Assembly (NCBI GenBank): GCA_019233755.1 | Contig: JAFAMD010000006.1 | Coordinates: 100,043 to 164,042 of the forward strand | Length of the DNA stretch: 64,000 nt | DNA from: Acidobacteriaceae bacterium | GTDB lineage: Bacteria; Acidobacteriota; Terriglobia; Bryobacterales; Bryobacteraceae | Direction: 5' to 3' | Shown here: positions 9,121 to 19,234 of the stretch, piece after piece | How the letters are laid out: each line of letters begins with the position of its first letter | Position numbering within the stretch: position 1 is the first letter of the stretch | Notes under the pieces: generated by a model | Databases searched by the model: none | What the model was told of the DNA's origin: nothing | Seen by the model: only the letters and a program-made list of their open reading frames with translations | Position numbers and translations under genes: made by a program

Positions 9121-11403
9121 TTAGCGGGTCTGGAGTGGTGCGTGTTCTGCCGCTGGAATTGACACCCGGCGCCCCATCCGGAAATGGATAAGACCCGCAT
9201 TCTTGGCCAGTAGCAGGAACACTGCGCCGAGAGAAAGAGTCGCGAGTATGAGCTCCCCATATTCGAGGCCGCGCGGTGTCAGTTCATCCTCAAATAGCGG
9301 ATCGTATCGAAATATGAAATACGCCAAGAAGTTCAGCAAAATCTGCAAAGCCCCAAGTACGGTTGCGAGCGCCGGCGAGACAGACCATAAGGCCAGAAGG
9401 CACGCGGCGAAAGCAAAGATCACCGTCGCATAGCTTCCCTGATGAATAACGGTGCTGCCCGGCATAAACATCAGCAGGCACCAGACCGCCAGTGTTAATG
9501 CGACATAGGCTGAAAGTGCTGTAGCCAGGCGCCAATTCGTTGATCTGTGCCGCCTGCTCAAGCCTATGACGAGAGCGGCGAAACCAGGCGCCAGGAATCC
9601 AAGGTCAGCGAGAAACTGAAAGAAAAATATATTTCTCAGGTTCTTAGCTGCCCGGACGCGCTGCTCGGAGCCGGTAACAAGAGCCGCTGCGTTACGTACC
9701 CCCTCCCCTTCGTTCATTGTCATAGCGACAAGGTTGTGCCTCTTATTCTCGAGGAAATTCCTCAACCCCAGGTCTTGATAGGCGGTTAGTATCACCCGTG
9801 AGAAAGGGCGCGAATCGATTTGTGCGACGCCTGCGAGTTGCAACTTCAGCAGCCGGTCGCCCGGTGGGTCATACAACTTCTGATAGAGCAGCCAGGGCAG
9901 ATAGACCAGAAAACCAGCGAGCGCGATGAGAGCCAGCGGCTTCCATGGCAGCCGCTTGCGCATTAGTGCAGCAGTAAGCGCCAGCCCGATCAAGGCGAAG
10001 AAACTGGTGCCGTGCGACAGAACGGCAAAGGCAATTGAGCCGCCCGCAATCAGGGACAGTGTAATACTGCACTCCAGCCGTTTTCGCAACTTGTCTTGCA
10101 GAATAACCGCCGCGATGGGGATTACATACGCACCCGCAAGCAGCTTAGGCCAGACGTAAAACGTGTTCACAAAGACGAATCCGGAAAGGATCGTAACGGC
10201 CAGAATAGTGGACATCAGCCGCCGGTCTATATCGAAGCTGACAAGCAACAGCCACATGGCCGGGATCCACAGGCTCTGGGCCAGCGCGCCGACAATCTCG
10301 TAGCCAAGCTCGCGCGGCTGGGGCAGAAAGGGATATTGCGACAGTGCGATGCCGGTCTGAAGCGGGGGCCGGTCGCTGGTGAGCCAGTCTGCACTGATTG
10401 GCCGGGGAATGCGCTGATAGCGTATGCCCTCGGCAAACGTGAAAGGGAGCGCATTGTCGGCCGGAAGCGGATGGGTGAACCGGATACCGGGCGTTTCCAG
10501 CGCATCGCGCGTGCCGCCATACAAATAACCAGATGTCAATATGAGCAGCGAGGCGGCAAACATGAGCGCTGCCGGCACTAACAGCGATCGCAGTGCTTGC
10601 CGGCCGCCGACATCCAGCTTGCTTCTAATCCAGATCAGGCATGCAGCAGCGAGCAGCGGCAGAAGAAAACTCACCAGGTGGCCGGCGCGCGGTGAAAGGA
10701 ACCAGAGCCAGAAAGCAACATAGCCCGCCGCCGCCACGGCAACAAGGCCCGCCAGACCGGCAAAGATGGTTTCACGGCTCACTTTCCACGCCACGAGCGA
10801 AGCCGCAGCGAAGAACACCAGCATCAGCAGGACAAAGTGCGTGACGGTCCTGCCGAGAAGAACTACTGCGTTGCGCCATCGAAAGCGATCAGAATTGGGC
10901 ACCGGCTCGCTGAATCCCAACCAGCAGCCGGGCCCGGTTCCGTCATCCTTCGCGATAAGCCGGACCGGTTTGCCAACCCACGAGGCAGGCAGCGTGAACT
11001 CAAAGCCTAGCCACTGGCTTCGCGGAATCTTCCGCACAACGAAGGGCAGCTTCTTGCCGTCTACCAGGTTCTCTAATTCCAGACTTTGATGCCACGCCGA
11101 CGGATAGCCCGAAACATAAAGCGAAATGATCCCCGGAGCCGTGAATGGCGTCGTGGTCGCCTGACCGGTAGCGCGGTCCCCCGCCTGGCAATAAGATCCC
11201 CAGGTACGCAGGTCTGCCGGACGGCCCTCAGGCCACACGGGCTTATACACGCCGTCCGGACAGAAGACATCATTCGTTGCGAGCGATACGTGCTCAGCGC
11301 CCGACGCAGCACCCAGGCTGCCGCTGAGCACAAAGACCGCAGCGGACAGGATTAATGCGCGAACACTCAAACACAGGATCAAGGATGCTTGGTTTTGGGA
11401 CAA
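9121..11403 (-). CDS. polytopic membrane protein, possibly glycosyltransferase-C-like
   Basis: 760-aa ORF with many hydrophobic segments and an N-terminal signal/TM; function not recognised. Confidence 0.7.
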   Translation of the reverse strand: MSQNQASLILCLSVRALILSAAVFVLSGSLGAASGAEHVSLATNDVFCPDGVYKPVWPEGRPADLRTWGSYCQAGDRATGQATTTPFTAPGIISLYVSGYPSAWHQSLELENLVDGKKLPFVVRKIPRSQWLGFEFTLPASWVGKPVRLIAKDDGTGPGCWLGFSEPVPNSDRFRWRNAVVLLGRTVTHFVLLMLVFFAAASLVAWKVSRETIFAGLAGLVAVAAAGYVAFWLWFLSPRAGHLVSFLLPLLAAACLIWIRSKLDVGGRQALRSLLVPAALMFAASLLILTSGYLYGGTRDALETPGIRFTHPLPADNALPFTFAEGIRYQRIPRPISADWLTSDRPPLQTGIALSQYPFLPQPRELGYEIVGALAQSLWIPAMWLLLVSFDIDRRLMSTILAVTILSGFVFVNTFYVWPKLLAGAYVIPIAAVILQDKLRKRLECSITLSLIAGGSIAFAVLSHGTSFFALIGLALTAALMRKRLPWKPLALIALAGFLVYLPWLLYQKLYDPPGDRLLKLQLAGVAQIDSRPFSRVILTAYQDLGLRNFLENKRHNLVAMTMNEGEGVRNAAALVTGSEQRVRAAKNLRNIFFFQFLADLGFLAPGFAALVIGLSRRHRSTNWRLATALSAYVALTLAVWCLLMFMPGSTVIHQGSYATVIFAFAACLLALWSVSPALATVLGALQILLNFLAYFIFRYDPLFEDELTPRGLEYGELILATLSLGAVFLLLAKNAGLIHFRMGRRVSIPAAEHAPLQTR

Positions 11404-11512
11404 GATTTACTTTCTCACGCCGATCTTTATTTTTCACAACAAAACGCTAGCTGGGGCATGGCGATACTGGTACTATGGACAGCTAGATTCCTGGATCTTT
11501 GCTATCGAACCC

Positions 11513-11776
11513 ATGGCGGAACTGAGACAATCAATCAGAATCGCTCGCTTGCCGTTTGCCTCCACACTTCTCGGCATAGCTCTTTTGTGTGTGCCCTCGC
11601 GCGCGGCCAGTGCCCAACCTTTCATAGAAGGCGCCGCCTCAAACCGGAACGCAGTGCCGGATCAGCACCATCCGCCTTCGCACGGAACGGGAAGTTATAC
11701 ATTCCCGCTCTGGATCGCAGGTTTGGTCGCTATGTTTTTCGGCACACGCGCAGGCACCTCGAAAGCGCGACAGTAA
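11513..11776 (+). CDS. small hypothetical secreted/membrane protein
   Basis: N-terminal hydrophobic segment and C-terminal TM (TFPLWIAGLVAMFFG); weak evidence. Confidence 0.4.
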   Translation: MAELRQSIRIARLPFASTLLGIALLCVPSRAASAQPFIEGAASNRNAVPDQHHPPSHGTGSYTFPLWIAGLVAMFFGTRAGTSKARQ

Positions 11777-11788
11777 GCTTATAGCCGA

Positions 11789-11820
11789 AGTCCAGCCGGA
11801 GAATAGTCCAGCCGGAGAAT
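11789..11820. repeat. 16-bp perfect tandem duplication (agtccagccggagaat x2)
   Basis: Two adjacent identical copies. Confidence 0.9.
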
Positions 11821-12071
11821 GGTCCTGCGGATCACAGATAAAAGCAATCGCCGTTCGCAATGAAGTGATGCTGTAAGTAAGTAAGTGCTGTTGCGGGCAT
11901 ACATCAGGCTCCTTTCGTTGAAGCAAGCGCATTCCCTTGTTGATACTAGGAATAATAGTCGGTTTCCGGTATATCTTCCAGTTTCATAAGTCCTAATCTC
12001 AGGGGTACTTTTCAGTTGGAAGTTCTAGCACCCGATGTCGTGGGTACTGCCAGGTGAAGGGAGGAATCGTT

Positions 12072-13238
12072 TTGTCTCTCGCAAAAAGCTCCAAAGTCTT
12101 GCTGTTCACGCTTGTTTTATTCATCGCGGTTCCATGTGCTCGTTCTCAAAGTTCCGCGCTTAGCAGTTTGTATTTCAATTCTGCAGATCATGTCTATTAC
12201 GTCGACTCCACTCAGCATGTCAACCAACTGCTCTGGACCGGGACGCGATGGGTTAACAATGACCTGACGGCGGATTCCGGAAGCACCACTTTAGCTGCCG
12301 TTGGAAGCGCTCTTACCACGCTTTATTTCAACGGCTCCGACCATGTGTATTTTTTCGATACGAATGGAAACGTTAATCAACTCCTTTGGACAGGCTCTGC
12401 CTGGGTTGACAATAATCTCACGGCGGATTCCGGATCGACCCATATAGCTGCGACGGGAGCCGGGATCACCAGCCTGTACTTCAGTACGGGAGATCGTGTT
12501 TACTACATCGACACTAATCAACACGTCAACGTGATGGGGTGGACAGGGGCGGCGTGGCGTGATATCGATTTGACAGCGCTTGCCAGAGTACCTGCGTTGG
12601 CCGCGCCGAAGAGCGCCCTTAGCAGCCTGTATTTCGGTGGTACCGATCACATCTACTACATCGACGTCAATGGAAACGTCAATCAACTGCTTACCGTCGG
12701 CCTGAGCTATGTGAACAACAATCTGACGGCGGATTCCGGCACAAGCGTAGTAGCGGAAACGACCAGCGGTCTCTCCAGCCTGTACTTTAATGGCGCAGAC
12801 CACGTCTATTACGTCGATACGAATCAGAACGTCGATCAATTGCTATGGACCGGCGCGGCCTGGGTGAACAATAATCTGACGGCGGATTCCGGAACAAGCA
12901 CCATAGCCTGGATGGGGAGCGCCATTACCAGCCTGTACTTCAACGGCGCAGACCACGTCTACTATCTCGGCTCGAATCAAGACATCAATCAACTGTTTTG
13001 GGACGGCGCAGCCTGGGTCGACAATAATCTGACGGCAGATTCCGGATCAAGCGCTCTAGGGCTAGGCACGACCGGGCTCACCAGCCTTTACTTTGTCGGC
13101 GCAGACCACGTCTATTACGTCGATACCAATCACAACGTCAATCAACTGCTGTGGACAGGCGCTGCCTGGGTAAACAATAACCTGACCGCAGATTCCGGCA
13201 CCAGCACTGTAACCGATCTGCAACCTGTTCCGTTTTAG
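12072..13238 (+). CDS. secreted seven-repeat beta-propeller protein, lectin-like
   Basis: Signal peptide plus seven 51-aa repeats; TTG start at 12072 is preceded by SD aagggagga (12057-12065). Confidence 0.85.
   Translation: MSLAKSSKVLLFTLVLFIAVPCARSQSSALSSLYFNSADHVYYVDSTQHVNQLLWTGTRWVNNDLTADSGSTTLAAVGSALTTLYFNGSDHVYFFDTNGNVNQLLWTGSAWVDNNLTADSGSTHIAATGAGITSLYFSTGDRVYYIDTNQHVNVMGWTGAAWRDIDLTALARVPALAAPKSALSSLYFGGTDHIYYIDVNGNVNQLLTVGLSYVNNNLTADSGTSVVAETTSGLSSLYFNGADHVYYVDTNQNVDQLLWTGAAWVNNNLTADSGTSTIAWMGSAITSLYFNGADHVYYLGSNQDINQLFWDGAAWVDNNLTADSGSSALGLGTTGLTSLYFVGADHVYYVDTNHNVNQLLWTGAAWVNNNLTADSGTSTVTDLQPVPF
12156..13226 (+). repeat. Seven tandem 153-bp (51-aa) coding repeats
   Basis: Each unit ~ (A/G)(L/I)(S/T)SLYFNGADHVYYVDTNxNVNQLLWTGAAWVNNNLTADSG...; spacing exactly 51 aa with no indels. 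Confidence 0.95.
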
Positions 13239-13320
13239 CTGCACTTCCGCTCACTCTGAGACTACGTGTTGGCGCCGCATCAGTGGAGGTTCTTTCACTC
13301 CGGCGCCAACCGCATCGCGA

Positions 13321-14820
13321 CTACTGGTTCTTGGTTTGTTTCCTCACTTGTTCCATGTAGTCACGAACATATTGCTGAAGCTCGACCGGAATCTCATCGC
13401 GGTTAATCTCGCCGCCCGTGTCGGAATGCGCGCCCACGCGCCCTGTGTATTGCGTCTGCAGCTCCTGTTTGCCGGAACCGTTCTCCACTGTCATGTCTCC
13501 GGTGGCACTCGCGGAGCGTTTGCCAATTAGCGCTGCCAGTTTCCCCATGGCTTTCTCTTCTTCCGCCTCTTTCAGCGCCTTGTCGCCATCCTGTCGCCCG
13601 GCGCCCGACTGCGAATCTGAACTTTTCTTCTGTGCCATCTGGTCGGCGTTCGCGCCCTGGGCCGTTGCCGGCTTCTCTGTCGCTTGCCCGGCTCCCTGCG
13701 CGTTATCCTGCTCGCGCGCCTGCTGGTCGGTGCCGCTCTGCTGCGTCGGGGTACCCTGCTGGTTGCTATTTGAAACCTGATCCCCAGTTTTTTTCTCACC
13801 GGAGTTACGGGCGTTCTCGCCCGTCTTCTGACCGGCGGAGTTTGGCCTCATCTGCTCTATCAGGCTTGAGAGCGCGTCCTTAATGCGATTCAGCAGACCG
13901 TTGGAGTCTTGCTGATTGCCTGCCTTCGAATCCTGCAATTCCTTGGTGTTCGCCGCCTGCTGGGGACCGTTCTGCTCGCGATTCTGCTCGCTCCCGGCTT
14001 GCGCCTCTTTCGACGCGTCCGCTTCGCGTTCTTGGGCGTTCAAACTATTCTTATTCAGCTCGCTGGTCTGCGCATTTGCCGGCTGACCCGGTGTCTGCAC
14101 CTGGCTGCGGCTATTCGGATCAGGCGTTCCAGGCTCGGCCGAACCCGGCGTCCGCAGCATGCGCTCCGCATCGTCTCGCGGCGCCCCAGGCCCCTGCAGT
14201 TTGGTCTGTCGCGCGTCGGCTTGAGCCTGTGCGGATTCATACCTGCCGGCGGGCAACATCTCCCGCACGTGTTCAAGCATTGCGTCGAAGTGGAGCGGGA
14301 TGATTGCTTGCCGCAGGCTCAGGCTACTGGTGACCAGATACCGCACTGCGAATAACCCGAACGCAACGGCAGCCAGCGCACCAGCCAGCACCCACATTCT
14401 GCGGCCGGTGAACGGAAACGCAACATCAGGACGAACCCGGGCCGCCAATTCGTCGGCTTGTTGAATCTGGAAGGGTGCGAACGGCTCGTCTCCGTGGTCT
14501 CCGGCCAAGAGGAACCATGCCGTGGAGAGCGAGTCATTTAACTCGAGCCGGCGGTCGAGCACCTGCGCAACGGCGTATTTGGTAAGCCGGCGCGCTCGAA
14601 TCCTGACCGCCGCAATCGCAAGACCCAGCACGCCCAGCAGGACCAGCCAGTACCAGTCGAGGATTTGCGTCCCGAGCAGCAGCATGAGAATGGCCCCGCC
14701 CAGCGCCGCCAGCACCGCCAGCACCATTTGTTCGGTGGCAACCACCAGCAGTCTTCGCCGGCAAGCCGCGCGGACGACCGATTGTACGCGCCTCGAAGCT
14801 GACGTTTCTGTCAACAACAC
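13321..14820 (-). CDS. hypothetical membrane protein with long Gln/Asn/Ser/Lys-rich region
   Basis: N-terminal TM segments, then a low-complexity region; coding frame consistent, function unknown. Confidence 0.7.
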   Translation of the reverse strand: MLLTETSASRRVQSVVRAACRRRLLVVATEQMVLAVLAALGGAILMLLLGTQILDWYWLVLLGVLGLAIAAVRIRARRLTKYAVAQVLDRRLELNDSLSTAWFLLAGDHGDEPFAPFQIQQADELAARVRPDVAFPFTGRRMWVLAGALAAVAFGLFAVRYLVTSSLSLRQAIIPLHFDAMLEHVREMLPAGRYESAQAQADARQTKLQGPGAPRDDAERMLRTPGSAEPGTPDPNSRSQVQTPGQPANAQTSELNKNSLNAQEREADASKEAQAGSEQNREQNGPQQAANTKELQDSKAGNQQDSNGLLNRIKDALSSLIEQMRPNSAGQKTGENARNSGEKKTGDQVSNSNQQGTPTQQSGTDQQAREQDNAQGAGQATEKPATAQGANADQMAQKKSSDSQSGAGRQDGDKALKEAEEEKAMGKLAALIGKRSASATGDMTVENGSGKQELQTQYTGRVGAHSDTGGEINRDEIPVELQQYVRDYMEQVRKQTKNQ

Positions 14821-14884
14821 GTTCTTTGCCTGGATTATCCCATGCGAAAAGGAATGCGGCTGCGAGGCTTCACAAGGCTCCTTC

Positions 14885-15319
14885 TCACTGGCCAGGTCTC
14901 CTTCGGTCGAGCCAGTTCTTCAGCGGCAACAAAAGCCGTAAAGCCGCCAGATTGAGCAGGCACAGAATCACGGCAATCTCGTAGCGCTGCACGGCCACCG
15001 CAGCACCGATTACAGCCGCGTTCCACACGCTTGCTGCCGTCGCGGCCCCCTTGACAGTTCCGCCTTCCTTCAAAATCGCGCCACCGCCAACAAAACCGAT
15101 GCCGGTAATCAGCCCCTGCAACACGCGGGATTGGGCCGCTACGTCCGGCTTCGGCCCCAGAATCAGCAGGTATCCGCATGCCGCCATACCCACAATTGGA
15201 AATACGCGAATCCCGGCGCTTTGCTCTTCCGTTTCGCGGTCCAAGCCGATAAACGCCGTGAGCAGGTAGGCCAGGCCAACCTGCAGCAACTCCTTCCAAA
15301 TCACCTCCTGGGCCAGCAC
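14885..15319 (-). CDS. MgtC/SapB family membrane protein
   Basis: YLLTAFIGLDRETEEQSAGIRVFPIVGMAACGYL...GLITGIGFVGGGAILKEGGTVKGAATAASVWNAAVIG. Confidence 0.9.
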   Translation of the reverse strand: MLAQEVIWKELLQVGLAYLLTAFIGLDRETEEQSAGIRVFPIVGMAACGYLLILGPKPDVAAQSRVLQGLITGIGFVGGGAILKEGGTVKGAATAASVWNAAVIGAAVAVQRYEIAVILCLLNLAALRLLLPLKNWLDRRRPGQ

Positions 15320-15376
15320 CTTTGGCTCCGTTCCACCCCAAAGAGAATATCCTGTTCGTTACCATAAAGTCTTTCC

Positions 15377-16549
15377 ATGCTTCGTTTCGAAACAGCCGGC
15401 GAGTCGCACGGCGAGTGCCTTGTTGCCACGCTGACCGGACTCCCCGCCGGCATCCCCGTCAGTGTCGAGTTCATTGACCGCCAACTTTGGCGCCGCCAGC
15501 AAGGATATGGCCGCGGCGGACGCATGAAAATCGAATCAGATCATGTGCAGATCGTCTCCGGCGTCCGCCATTCACAGACGATCGGCTCGCCCGTTGCCCT
15601 AATCATCGACAATCGCGATTGGAAGAATTGGACCGGCATTCTCCCGGTGGAGGCCAAGGACGCCGAGCCCGGCAAGTCGAAACCGGTTCAGCGCCCGCGC
15701 CCCGGGCACGCGGATCTCGCGGGCGCCCTCAAGTACAACTTTCCCGAGGCTCGCTACATTCTTGAGCGCGCCAGCGCCCGCGAAACTACTGCCCGCGTCG
15801 CTCTCGGCGCCTTCGCGAAGCTTCTGCTTCGGGAGTTCGGCATCGAAATCCTGAGCCACGTCATCGGCGTCGGCCCTGTTCGCCTCCAGCGCGCCGCCGC
15901 CTGGGACGAGATCGCGGCACTGAACGAGCGCGACGAGGTCCTTCTGAACTGTGTAGATCCCGAGGCTGAAGCTCGCATGAAAGAGGCTGTCGATCATGCT
16001 TACCGCACCGGCGACACGGTTGGCGGCATCTTTGAAGTAGTGGCGCACGGGCTGCCGCCGGGTTTGGGGTCGCACATCGCGTGGGATACCCGCCTGGACG
16101 GCCGTCTGGCGCAGGCTATTGTCTCAATTCAGGCGGTGAAGGGCGTCGAAGTCGGTTTCGCCGAAGAGGGCGCGATGTCGTACGGGTCCGCCGTGCAGGA
16201 CACGATCCGTTACGACAAATCTGCCCGCGAGTTCGAACGCGGCTCAAACCGCGCGGGCGGCCTGGAAGGCGGCATCACGAACGGCCAGGACGTCGTGGTT
16301 CGCGGCTTTCTGAAGCCGATCTCGACTCTGCGGCGCCCGCTGGAATCGGTCGACTTGCCTACCCGTGAACCGGCGCTGGCTGCCTACGAGCGCAGCGATG
16401 TCGCCGTGATCCCGGCGGCCGGTGTCATCGGTGAGGCGATGGTCGCGCTGGTGCTTGCCCAGGCGTTTTTGGAGAAATTTGGCGGCGATTCGCTTGGCGA
16501 AACCAGGCGCAACTTCGACGGTTACATCGCCCAGGTAAAACAGTTTTAG
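15377..16549 (+). CDS. aroC: chorismate synthase
   Basis: MLRFETAGESHGECLVATLTGLPAGIPV..., RPRPGHADLAGALKY, ERASARETTARVA, GGLEGGITNG. Confidence 0.97.
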   Translation: MLRFETAGESHGECLVATLTGLPAGIPVSVEFIDRQLWRRQQGYGRGGRMKIESDHVQIVSGVRHSQTIGSPVALIIDNRDWKNWTGILPVEAKDAEPGKSKPVQRPRPGHADLAGALKYNFPEARYILERASARETTARVALGAFAKLLLREFGIEILSHVIGVGPVRLQRAAAWDEIAALNERDEVLLNCVDPEAEARMKEAVDHAYRTGDTVGGIFEVVAHGLPPGLGSHIAWDTRLDGRLAQAIVSIQAVKGVEVGFAEEGAMSYGSAVQDTIRYDKSAREFERGSNRAGGLEGGITNGQDVVVRGFLKPISTLRRPLESVDLPTREPALAAYERSDVAVIPAAGVIGEAMVALVLAQAFLEKFGGDSLGETRRNFDGYIAQVKQF

Positions 16550-16599
16550 CAGTCGCCGGCTGCATCATCCGCCCGGTGGGCGCTTTCAAGAAAGAAGAA

Positions 16600-17115
16600 A
16601 TGGTTCTTAAGATTGTGAAATACGGCGAGCCTGTGCTCGAACAGCCCGCCGAAGCCGTGATAGAGTTCGATACCCCCGAACTGCACGAGTTGATCGTCAA
16701 TATGTGGGAAACGATGTACGCTGCGAAAGGGGTCGGCCTCGCCGCTCCGCAGGTCGGCATCAACAAACGCATTTCCGTAATCGATATCTCCGTCGGCGAG
16801 GACGAAAGCAAGAAAATCGTCATCATTAATCCCGAGATCACTTCTTCTGAAGGCAAGCAGACCGGCGAAGAAGGCTGCCTCAGCATCCCCGGATTCCGCG
16901 AACCGGTGATCCGCGCCAACACCGTCAAGGTTCACGCGCAGAACGAAAAAGGCGAACAGATTGAGCTTGACGGCGAAGAATTACTGGCTCGGGCCTTCCA
17001 GCACGAGATCGATCACTTGAATGGCATTCTCTTCATCAATCACTTGAGCACCCTCAAGCGGGACATCATCAGGCGCAAGATCAAGAAACTGCAGAAAGCC
17101 GGCGAGTGGGAGTGA
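16600..17115 (+). CDS. def: peptide deformylase
   Basis: GVGLAAPQVG, EEGCLSIPG, FQHEIDHLNG motifs; start at ATG 16600. Confidence 0.96.
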   Translation: MVLKIVKYGEPVLEQPAEAVIEFDTPELHELIVNMWETMYAAKGVGLAAPQVGINKRISVIDISVGEDESKKIVIINPEITSSEGKQTGEEGCLSIPGFREPVIRANTVKVHAQNEKGEQIELDGEELLARAFQHEIDHLNGILFINHLSTLKRDIIRRKIKKLQKAGEWE

Positions 17116-17126
17116 GTTCCTGACGC

Positions 17127-18059
17127 ATGCGGGTCGTCTTTCTTGGCACGCCTGAATTTGCCGTCCCGTCGCTGAACGCGCTCGCCGCCGAGCACGATGT
17201 CGTTGCGGTCTTCACCCAGCCGGACCGGCCGAAAGGCCGCGGCAATCAGCTTGCCGAGTCGCCGGTGAAGATTGCCGCCACCAGCCTCGGCTTTTCCGTC
17301 CATCAGCCCGAGCGCGTCCGCCGGCCGGAATCCGTCGAACTTCTCCGCAGTCTCGCGGCCGATCTCATGGTAGTGGTCGGTTACGGCCAGATTATTCCGC
17401 AGATCATCATTGATCTGCCCCCATACGGCATTCTGAACGTGCACGCATCGCTGCTGCCAAAGTATCGGGGCGCGGCGCCCATTCAATGGGCCATAGCCAA
17501 CGGCGAAGCCGAGACCGGAGTGACCATTATGCAGATTGATGCCGGCCTCGATACCGGCGACATGCTGCTCAAGGCCGCCATCCCCATCGGGCCGGATGAA
17601 ACCGCTCCCGAACTCAGTCACCGCTTGGCTCCACTTGGGGCCGAACTGCTGCTCGAAGCCATCCGACAGATAGAAGCGGGAACGGTGCGTCGCGAAAAGC
17701 AGAACGACACCGAGGCAACTCTCGCACCCATACTGAACAAAGACGACGGCCTCATCGACTGGTCGCGACCCGCAGGCCGAATCTATGACAGGCTCCGAGG
17801 CTTCACTCCCTGGCCCGGCGCTTACACCACTTTTCGCGGGCAGCAGCTTTCGATCTTGCGGGCTAAGCCGGCCGGAGTGTCGAACGTTGAGCCCGCCGTA
17901 ATAGCCTCGAACAAGAGGCATCTTTTTGCCGGCTGCGGCGGTGGGACCGCGCTCGAAATTGTCGAACTGCAGCCCTCCGGCAAGAAGCGCATGACCGCTG
18001 AAGCATTTTTGAGCGGCTATAAGCTGGCCGTTAGTGAAAAATTAGGAGACCGTAGTTGA
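17127..18059 (+). CDS. fmt: methionyl-tRNA formyltransferase
   Basis: MRVVFLGTPEFAVPSL, NVHASLLPKYRGAAPIQWAIANGE. Confidence 0.96.
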   Translation: MRVVFLGTPEFAVPSLNALAAEHDVVAVFTQPDRPKGRGNQLAESPVKIAATSLGFSVHQPERVRRPESVELLRSLAADLMVVVGYGQIIPQIIIDLPPYGILNVHASLLPKYRGAAPIQWAIANGEAETGVTIMQIDAGLDTGDMLLKAAIPIGPDETAPELSHRLAPLGAELLLEAIRQIEAGTVRREKQNDTEATLAPILNKDDGLIDWSRPAGRIYDRLRGFTPWPGAYTTFRGQQLSILRAKPAGVSNVEPAVIASNKRHLFAGCGGGTALEIVELQPSGKKRMTAEAFLSGYKLAVSEKLGDRS

Positions 18060-19234
18060 AACTTCCCCTGGGCTTTCGCTATGCCGCCGCGTACGCAGGC
18101 ATTCGCAAACAGCAGCAGGACGATGTCGCGCTGATTGTCCCCGACGCGCCCGCCCAAGCCGCCGCAGTCTTTACGCGTAACATCATTCAGGCCGCGCCCG
18201 TCCGCCTCGCGCGCAAAAATCTGCAGGCCTCGAAAGGCAGAGTCGCCGCCGTGCTGGTGAACGCCGGCAACGCGAATTGTGCCACTCGTACGGGCGATAT
18301 TGTCGCGCTGGCTTCCTGCAAGGCTGTTGCGAAAGCACTTAAAACGAAACCGCAGTATGTCCTGCCTGCTTCTACGGGTGTCATTGGCGTCGAACTCGAC
18401 CCTCAACCGCTGGCCGAAGCCGTTCCCAAACTCGTTGCCGGCCTGTCACCCGACCATTTCGAGGCAGTCGCGCGCGCCATCATGACCACGGATACGCGCA
18501 TGAAGGTTGCCAGTGAAGAGATATCGTTCCGTAAGGGGTCCGTGCGGATCGCCGGCATGACTAAGGGCGCCGGCATGATTCACCCCAACATGGCCACCAC
18601 GCTCGCCTTCGTCATGACCGATGCCGCGCTTCCCGCCCGCACACTCCGCGAGATGCTCGTGTCTGCCACCGAGCGCTCCTTCAACTCGCTCACCATCGAT
18701 GGCGACACCTCTACCAACGACACGCTGGCCCTGCTCGCGAGCGGCGCGTCGAAGGTCAAGCCCGATGAAAAGGAGCGCAAAGTGTTTGAGGAGGTGCTGG
18801 CCTGGGTGCTCGAAAGCCTCGCCGAACAGATCGCCGCCGATGGCGAAGGCGCGCGCAAACTGATCCGCATTCGTGCGGCCGGCTTCAAAACGTCGGACGA
18901 GGCCCGCAAGATCGCTCGCGCAATCGCCAACTCACCCCTGGTCAAGACCGCTATTGCCGGCAGCGACCCCAACTGGGGTAGAATCCTTGCGGCTGCCGGT
19001 TACTCCGGCGTCGCATTCGACCCATCCAAGATCGACATCCACCTGCAACGTATTCTCGTTTGCCGCGGAGGGCTTGCGGCCGATTTCGATGAGGCCGAGC
19101 TCAAACAGAAGCTCGATGAACCCGAAGTGCGAATCCGCATCGTCCAAAATGGCAAAGGCCAGGGCGAAGCACGCTTCTTTACCTGCGACTTAACGGAGGG
19201 CTATATCCAGATCAATGGCAGCTATCGCACCTAG
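18056..19234 (+). CDS. argJ: bifunctional glutamate N-acetyltransferase/amino-acid acetyltransferase
   Basis: MTKGAGMIHPNMATTLAFVMTDA with autocatalytic Thr, SLTIDGDTSTNDT, GSDPNWGRILAAAGYSG. Confidence 0.96.
   Translation: MKLPLGFRYAAAYAGIRKQQQDDVALIVPDAPAQAAAVFTRNIIQAAPVRLARKNLQASKGRVAAVLVNAGNANCATRTGDIVALASCKAVAKALKTKPQYVLPASTGVIGVELDPQPLAEAVPKLVAGLSPDHFEAVARAIMTTDTRMKVASEEISFRKGSVRIAGMTKGAGMIHPNMATTLAFVMTDAALPARTLREMLVSATERSFNSLTIDGDTSTNDTLALLASGASKVKPDEKERKVFEEVLAWVLESLAEQIAADGEGARKLIRIRAAGFKTSDEARKIARAIANSPLVKTAIAGSDPNWGRILAAAGYSGVAFDPSKIDIHLQRILVCRGGLAADFDEAELKQKLDEPEVRIRIVQNGKGQGEARFFTCDLTEGYIQINGSYRT

Noticed and set aside
12156-13226. Regular repeats considered as CRISPR or noncoding satellite
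   Set aside because: Repeats are 153 bp, in frame, encode a conserved 51-aa unit and have no spacers
17040-17921. 293-aa minus-strand ORF opposite fmt
   Set aside because: Antisense shadow ORF with no recognisable family
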